Source of the DNA: Pedosphaera sp.
GTDB lineage: Bacteria; Verrucomicrobiota; Verrucomicrobiia; Limisphaerales; UBA9464
DNA length: 14,969 nucleotides
Direction: 5' to 3'
Assembly: GCA_009695405.1 (NCBI GenBank)
Contig: SIAZ01000062.1
Coordinates: 1-14,969, forward strand
Shown piece after piece: positions 14,836 to 14,969 of this stretch. The position numbers were made by a program, and so were the translations under genes. The notes beneath the pieces were generated by a model. That model was given only the letters and a program-made list of their open reading frames with translations. It did no database searches and was not told where the DNA came from. Every line of letters begins with the position of its first letter. The first letter of the stretch is position 1.

Positions 14836-14969
14836 ACAGATCCGAGCAGGCAGGATGACTGCACTCGGCTCCTATCTTGAGTACGAGCGTCGAACCGATC
14901 CCAAAGCCAAGGATGACAGATACGTGCGGTCGGCAGCCATCGCGCGACATCTGGATTCATCCGATCCCA

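Larger units (their letters stand above)
14552..14969. other. Right-edge intergenic region, no recognised gene
   Basis: No protein with recognisable features occurs here. A 31-codon ORF (14566-14661) starts 15 bases after the DUF1415 stop and reads MNERDLFGQGLIFDGSYYSE and so on; its acidic and aromatic composition is plausible, but it has no clear ribosome site and no known match. A longer minus-strand ORF (14646-14960) looks like chance reading, with many Arg, His and Ser and no domain. A strong GC-rich hairpin lies at 14801-14835. The stretch may be a repeat or a decayed gene. Confidence 0.4.

Noticed and set aside
14646..14960. 104-codon minus-strand ORF at the right edge
   Set aside because: It is rich in Arg, His, Ser and Trp, has no domain, overlaps other equally long frames, and crosses the GC-rich hairpin.
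1..14969. CRISPR arrays, tRNA or rRNA genes, insertion sequences
   Set aside because: I looked for regularly spaced repeats, tRNA-like arms and transposase-like proteins and saw none.

Overview
This window looks like chromosomal DNA of moderate GC content from a Gram-negative-type bacterium. My best guess is a member of the Planctomycetota-Verrucomicrobiota group, most likely Verrucomicrobiota. The basis is the mix of families: an ImuA-ImuB-DnaE2 mutagenesis cassette, a Nuc_H_symport-type transporter beside a twin-arginine-type TIM-barrel protein, and an RND tripartite pump with a DUF1415 gene. Several genes also lack a clear Shine-Dalgarno site. The phylum is inferred; no rRNA or tRNA gene is visible to confirm it.

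Layout. Positions 1-360 hold no recognisable gene. From 5705 down to 361, on the minus strand, lies a compact imuA-imuB-dnaE2 operon, the translesion 'mutasome' that makes damage-induced mutations in many bacteria. imuA and imuB are intact. dnaE2 is split by an apparent one-base deletion in a short G run (1195-1198), although both sides of the break are otherwise well conserved. Divergent from imuA across a 242-base gap is a plus-strand pair: a 12-TM nucleoside/H+ symporter-type MFS transporter (5948-7285) and a TIM-barrel sugar-phosphate isomerase/epimerase-like protein with a Tat-like signal (7320-8240).

After a 168-base leader with mutually exclusive hairpins comes a plus-strand, tightly overlapping four-gene operon: RND permease (8409-11576), periplasmic adaptor (GTG start at 11566), TolC-type outer-membrane factor (12663-13985) and a DUF1415 protein (13982-14551). 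The junctions overlap by 11, 4 and 4 bases, which implies translational coupling. The first three genes make a complete inner membrane-periplasm-outer membrane efflux pump. The coupled DUF1415 gene is the least explained member.

Positions 14552-14969 contain no convincing gene. They hold a 31-codon ORF of unknown status and a strong GC-rich hairpin that folds best as minus-strand RNA.

I found no CRISPR array, insertion sequence or tRNA. The points most worth a second look are the broken dnaE2, the DUF1415-efflux coupling, the ImuA protein without a P-loop lysine, and the switch-like leader before the pump operon.
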